A stretch of DNA of 64,000 nucleotides from Bradyrhizobium sp. SZCCT0153. Its GTDB lineage: Bacteria > Pseudomonadota > Alphaproteobacteria > Rhizobiales > Xanthobacteraceae. A program made the position numbers and the translations under genes. The notes beneath the pieces are model-generated. The model did not search any database, was not told the DNA's origin, and saw only the letters and a program-made list of their open reading frames with translations. Positions 60,730 through 64,000 of this stretch are shown here, in pieces. How positions within the stretch are numbered: the stretch's first letter is position 1; each line of letters opens with the position of its first letter. The DNA is taken from contig NZ_JAFCKS010000002.1 in NCBI RefSeq assembly GCF_018129995.1, forward strand, positions 1,178,001 through 1,242,000. Reading direction: 5' to 3'.

Positions 60730-62447
60730 TGACGACATTTCAGGAAGCACGCGCGTTTCTGCTTCATAACCGCACGGATTACGAAACAGCGGTCAGGGGC
60801 TTCCGCTGGCCCGATCCGGTTCCCTTCAACTGGGCGCTCGACTGGTTCGATGCCGAGCTGGCGGCGAACGCGGAGAGCAAGGATCGGCCCGCGCTCTGGA
60901 TCGTCGATGCCGCGCAGGACAAGCAGACAAAACTGACCTTCGCGGCGCTTTCGAAGCGCTCAAACCAGGTCGCGAATTTCCTCCGCGCGCACGGCCTCAA
61001 GCGCGGTGATCATCTGCTGCTGCTGCTCGGCAATGTGGTTCCGCTGTGGGAGACGATGCTGGCGGCGATGAAGCTCGGCGTCGTCGTAATCCCGGCCACG
61101 ACGCTGCTCACCGCCGATGAACTCCGCGACCGGCTCGATCGCGGCAAGGCGAAAGCGGTCGTGGCCGCCGAAGATCAGGTCGCGAAATTCGCAAGCCTTG
61201 GCGTGGAGAATGTCGTCCGCGTCGTGGTCGGCGCGTCGTCCGATGGCTGGCTTGCCTACGATGACGCCGCAAAAGCGTCGGAGAGTTTTGCGCCGGATGG
61301 CCCAACCAACGCCGACGATCCGATGCTGCTCTATTTCACCTCGGGCACCACTGCTAAACCAAAGCTCGTGCGGCACAGCCAGCGCAGCTATCCGGTCGGG
61401 CATCTCTCGACCATGTACTGGATCGGGTTGAAGCCCGGCGACGTCCACCTCAACATCTCCTCGCCCGGCTGGGCCAAGCACGCCTGGAGCTGCTTCTTCG
61501 CACCGTGGAATGCGGGCGCCACCGTGTTCGTGGTCAACCAGCCGCGTTTCGACGCCAAGGGCCTGCTCGCCACCATCGGCCGCTGCGGCGTCACCACGCT
61601 GTGCGCGCCGCCGACCGTGTGGCGGTTGTTCATCCAGGAGAATCTCGCTGCGTTCAAGGTGAGCTTGCGCGAGGTCTGCGGCGCGGGCGAGCCGCTCAAT
61701 CCCGAAGTGATCGACCAGGTGCAGGCCGCCTGGGGTCTCACCATCCGCGACGGCTATGGCCAGACGGAAACCACTGCGCTCGCTGGTAACTCGCCGGGCC
61801 AGACGATCAAGGTCGGTTCGATGGGCCGGCCGCTGCCGGGCTATCGCGTGCAGGTGAGCGATGCCGACGGCTATCCGGCCAAGGAGGGCGAGGTGGCTCT
61901 GGTGCTCGGCGCGAACCGCCCCGCCGGCCTGATGCAGGGGTATCAGGGCGACGACGGCAAGCTTTCCGGCGCGGAAGGCGATCTCTATCGTAGCGGCGAT
62001 GTCGTCTTTGCGGACGACGACGGCTATCTCACCTTTGTCGGCCGTTCCGACGACGTGTTCAAGTCATCGGACTACCGCATCAGCCCGTTCGAGCTGGAGA
62101 GCGTGCTGCTGGAGCACGAGCTCGTTGCGGAAGCCGCCGTGGTGCCGAGCCCGGACCCGATCCGGCTCGCGATCCCCAAAGCCTTCGTGCTGCTGATTTC
62201 GGGCGCCGAGCGCTCGCCGGCGACGGCGCTGTCGATCTTCCAACATTTGCATACGCGCCTTGCGCCGTTCAAGCGCATCCGCCGCCTCGAAATCGTCACC
62301 GAGTTGCCGAAAACGATCTCGGGGAAGATCCGCCGCGTTCAGCTCCGGCGGCTAGAGCGCGAGGACGACCGCAGCGATCCCCTGCGCGGCCGGGAATTCC
62401 GCGAAGAGGACTTTCCGGAGCTGCCGAAGACACGGAGTGAGACCTAA
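60729..62447 (+). CDS. Acyl-CoA synthetase (AMP-forming, medium-chain/ACSM-like)
   Basis: A 572-residue adenylate-forming enzyme that activates a carboxylic acid with ATP and CoA. Motif A5-type LLYFTSGTTAKPKLVRHSQRSY is the phosphate-binding loop; DGYGQTETTALAGN and YRSGDVVFADDDGYLTFVGRSDDVFKSSDYRISPFELE are the AMP-binding regions, and the catalytic Lys is in LPKTISGKIRRVQL. It shares one base with mmsB and joins directly to the MaoC gene. In this operon it might activate isobutyrate or propionate, allowing growth on exogenous acids. Confidence 0.93.
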   Translation: MTTFQEARAFLLHNRTDYETAVRGFRWPDPVPFNWALDWFDAELAANAESKDRPALWIVDAAQDKQTKLTFAALSKRSNQVANFLRAHGLKRGDHLLLLLGNVVPLWETMLAAMKLGVVVIPATTLLTADELRDRLDRGKAKAVVAAEDQVAKFASLGVENVVRVVVGASSDGWLAYDDAAKASESFAPDGPTNADDPMLLYFTSGTTAKPKLVRHSQRSYPVGHLSTMYWIGLKPGDVHLNISSPGWAKHAWSCFFAPWNAGATVFVVNQPRFDAKGLLATIGRCGVTTLCAPPTVWRLFIQENLAAFKVSLREVCGAGEPLNPEVIDQVQAAWGLTIRDGYGQTETTALAGNSPGQTIKVGSMGRPLPGYRVQVSDADGYPAKEGEVALVLGANRPAGLMQGYQGDDGKLSGAEGDLYRSGDVVFADDDGYLTFVGRSDDVFKSSDYRISPFELESVLLEHELVAEAAVVPSPDPIRLAIPKAFVLLISGAERSPATALSIFQHLHTRLAPFKRIRRLEIVTELPKTISGKIRRVQLRRLEREDDRSDPLRGREFREEDFPELPKTRSET

Positions 62448-62927
62448 GTGAACGAAGTCTGGAAGAAGCCGCCGATTACGCTGGATGCCTATCAGGGCAT
62501 GGTCGGCACGGAGATCGGCGTATCGTCGTGGCACCTGATCGACCAGCCCCGCATCGACACCTATGCCGACGTGATCGAGGATCACCAGTTCATTCACGTC
62601 GACCCTGAGCGAGCCGGGAAGGAGACCGCCTTCGGCACCACCATCGCGCACGGCTTCCTCACGATGTCGCTGCTGTCGATAATGTCCTATGAGGTGATGC
62701 CCGTGATCGCCGGCACCACGATGGGCGTCAATTACGGTTTCGACAAGCTGCGCTTCATCTCTCCGGTGCGCTCGGGCAAGCGCGTCCGCGGCCGTTTCGT
62801 TCTGACGGAAGGCAAGCTCCGCAAGCCGAACGAATTGCAGTCCCGCACCAACGTGACGGTGGAGATCGAGGGCGAGGACAAGCCCGCGCTGGTCGCAGAC
62901 TGGCTCGGGTTGATCTATTTTGCCTGA
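62448..62927 (+). CDS. MaoC family dehydratase
   Basis: A 159-residue hotdog-fold (R)-specific enoyl-CoA hydratase. It begins with GTG immediately after the synthetase stop. The catalytic motif is visible as VIEDHQFIHVDPERAGKETAFGTTIAHGFLTMSLLS (D-x4-H and the FGTTIAHGF block). It ends the tight part of the operon. With the SDR downstream, it could form a hydratase/dehydrogenase pair for a branched or unsaturated acyl-CoA. Confidence 0.94.
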   Translation: MNEVWKKPPITLDAYQGMVGTEIGVSSWHLIDQPRIDTYADVIEDHQFIHVDPERAGKETAFGTTIAHGFLTMSLLSIMSYEVMPVIAGTTMGVNYGFDKLRFISPVRSGKRVRGRFVLTEGKLRKPNELQSRTNVTVEIEGEDKPALVADWLGLIYFA

Positions 62928-62938
62928 CCTGAGGCGTC

Positions 62939-62961
62939 GTTGCCGGGCTTGACCCGGCAAC
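62939..62961 (+). terminator. GTTGCCGGG-CTTGA-CCCGGCAAC hairpin after the MaoC gene
   Basis: Perfect 9-bp stem (62939-62947 and 62953-62961) with a five-base loop, starting 12 bases after the stop codon. It lacks a T-run, so it may be a terminator-like or repeat-type hairpin. Confidence 0.5.
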
Positions 62962-63000
62962 CCATCGCTGCTCAAAAGCTGTCCAAATTGGTGCGCTCGT

Positions 63001-63133
63001 ACCCTCTCCCCTTGTGGGAGAGGGTGCCTCGGGGAACGCGAGGCGGGTGAGGGGTCTCTCTCCGCGAGCACATCTTTGGAGAGAGACCCCTCATCCGGCG
63101 CTTCGCGCCACCTTCTCCCACACGGGGAGAAGG
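63001..63133. repeat. Composite palindromic repeat (CCCTCTCCC / GGGGTCTCTC / CCTTCTCCC family)
   Basis: Three perfect hairpins in a row: ACCCTCTCCC/GGGAGAGGGT (63001-63025, loop CTTGT), the 15-bp GAGGGGTCTCTCTCC/GGAGAGAGACCCCTC (63049-63092) and CCTTCTCCC/GGGAGAAGG (63111-63133, loop ACACG). This is a known type of dispersed element in Bradyrhizobium. It separates the MaoC and SDR genes. Confidence 0.85.
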
Positions 63134-63157
63134 AAAGGGAAGAACAGGACTTTACTC

Positions 63158-64000
63158 ATGGCAATCAGGTTCGACGGACGCGTCGCCATCGTCACCGGCG
63201 CGGGCAATGGCCTGGGACGCGCGCATGCGCTGGGATTGGCCAGCCGCGGCGCCAAGGTGGTTGTGAATGATTTCGGCGGCGCGCGTGACGGCAGCGGCGG
63301 CTCGCTGTCGCCAGCGGAGACCGTGGTCGAGGAGATCCGTAAAACCGGCGGCACCGCGATGGCCGACGGCGCCGACGTCTCCAATTTCGAGCAGGTCACG
63401 GCCATGGTCGAGCGCGCCACCAGGGAGTGGGGCAGCGTCGATCTGATGTGCGCCAACGCCGGCATCCTGCGCGACAAGTCGTTCGGCAAGATGGAAGCCG
63501 CCGACTTCCAGAAGGTGCTCGATGTGCACCTCGTCGGCACTTTCTACTGCTGCAAGGCGGTTTGGGCCGGCATGCGCGACCGCAACTACGGCCGCATCGT
63601 GCTGACGACGTCGTCCTCCGGCCTCTACGGCAATTTCGGCCAGGCCAATTACGGCGCGGCCAAGTCCGGCATGGTCGGCCTGATGAACGTGCTGGCGGAA
63701 GAAGGCCGCAAGATCAACATCCGAGTCAACATCATCTCGCCGACGGCGGCGACCCGCATGACCGAGGAACTGCTGCCGCCGCAGGCACTGCAATTGATGA
63801 AGCCGAACGCGATCACGCCCGCGGTCGAGTACATGCTCAGCGAGGACGCGCCGACCCGCACCATCATGGGCGCCGGTGCCGGCTCCTTCGCCGTGATCAA
63901 GATATTGGAGAGCGAAGGTATCAACCTGCCCGAGGCCGAGTGGACGCCGGATGCGATCGCGGCGCATTTTGCCGAGATCAGCGACATGTCGAAGGCGAGG
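63158..64000 (+). CDS. SDR family oxidoreductase (HSD17B4/multifunctional-enzyme-like), 3'-truncated by window
   Basis: The first 281 codons of an SDR. ATG 63158 begins MAIRFDGRVAIVTGAGNGLGRAHALGLASRGAKVVVNDFGG, with the characteristic long insertion ARDGSGGSLSPAETVVEEIRKTGG of the peroxisomal MFE-2/(3R)-hydroxyacyl-CoA dehydrogenase branch. NAGILRDKSFGKM, the catalytic region TTSSSGLYGNFGQANYGAAKSGMVGLMNVLAEEG and an intact C-terminal part reach the window edge without a stop. Its substrate is probably an (R)-3-hydroxyacyl-CoA, consistent with the MaoC hydratase upstream. Confidence 0.93.
   Translation, partial: MAIRFDGRVAIVTGAGNGLGRAHALGLASRGAKVVVNDFGGARDGSGGSLSPAETVVEEIRKTGGTAMADGADVSNFEQVTAMVERATREWGSVDLMCANAGILRDKSFGKMEAADFQKVLDVHLVGTFYCCKAVWAGMRDRNYGRIVLTTSSSGLYGNFGQANYGAAKSGMVGLMNVLAEEGRKINIRVNIISPTAATRMTEELLPPQALQLMKPNAITPAVEYMLSEDAPTRTIMGAGAGSFAVIKILESEGINLPEAEWTPDAIAAHFAEISDMSKAR

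Overview
The window looks like a piece of a Bradyrhizobium-type alphaproteobacterial chromosome. Evidence: high GC, many rhizobial-style protein families (IalB, TAXI-TRAP, Bug/TctC, CaiB, acyl-CoA enzymes), several dispersed palindromic intergenic repeats of the kind common in Bradyrhizobium, a candidate Irr iron-control box and a candidate EcfG stress promoter. It is a chromosomal mosaic of metabolic operons. I see no phage, transposase, CRISPR array or rRNA. There is one tRNA, tRNA-Gln(CTG).

Layout. 1-1.3 kb: 3' end of a tripartite-tricarboxylate binding protein, tRNA-Gln, and a DUF1428 gene broken by a one-base frameshift. 1.4-6.4 kb: IalB-like protein and an RND efflux pump (adaptor plus permease). 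7-12.5 kb: an iron-uptake operon (Fiu-like TonB receptor, PiuC-type hydroxylase, ExbB, ExbD, TonB) preceded by three helically phased TTAGAA motifs. 12.5-15.4 kb: small membrane protein, site-2 protease, GFA protein, Tat-exported serine hydrolase. 15.4-27.4 kb: a sugar or sugar-acid locus with a LacI regulator, IlvD/Edd dehydratase and two SDRs on the minus strand, and a sugar ABC transporter, DenD-like dehydrogenase, KDG kinase and KDPG aldolase on the plus strand; two matching LacI-type operators flank it. 27.4-33.1 kb: thiolases, CoA-transferase, DUF35 protein, CMD protein, MazG-like protein and two small proteins. 33.3-38.4 kb: a TAXI-TRAP importer in one operon with a glutaminase fused to STAS and cyclic-nucleotide-binding domains. 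38.6-41.4 kb: stand-alone biotin carrier, IclR regulator and acyl-CoA carboxyltransferase. 41.7-44.4 kb: three Tad-type (TadG/TadE) pilus proteins. 44.5-46.2 kb: GMC oxidoreductase. 46.3-49.7 kb: a KaiC-like double ATPase overlapping a hybrid histidine kinase, behind a GGAAC-N17-CGTT promoter. 50-55 kb: MFS transporter, thiolase, enoyl-CoA hydratase, thioesterase, TetR. 55-63 kb: a LysR regulator diverging from a valine/isobutyrate catabolic operon (mmsA, isobutyryl-CoA dehydrogenase, 3-hydroxyisobutyryl-CoA hydrolase, mmsB, acyl-CoA synthetase, MaoC), then an SDR cut by the window end.

The most original candidates are (i) the TAXI-TRAP plus glutaminase-STAS-cNMP operon, which joins predicted glutamine/glutamate import to a deaminase with built-in regulatory domains; (ii) the KaiC-like ATPase/pseudo-receiver kinase pair without KaiA or KaiB, apparently under general-stress control; and (iii) the LacI-controlled sugar-acid locus that encodes two alternative fates (oxidation or phosphorylation/aldol cleavage) for a 2-keto-3-deoxy intermediate. 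All functions are inferred from sequence alone.
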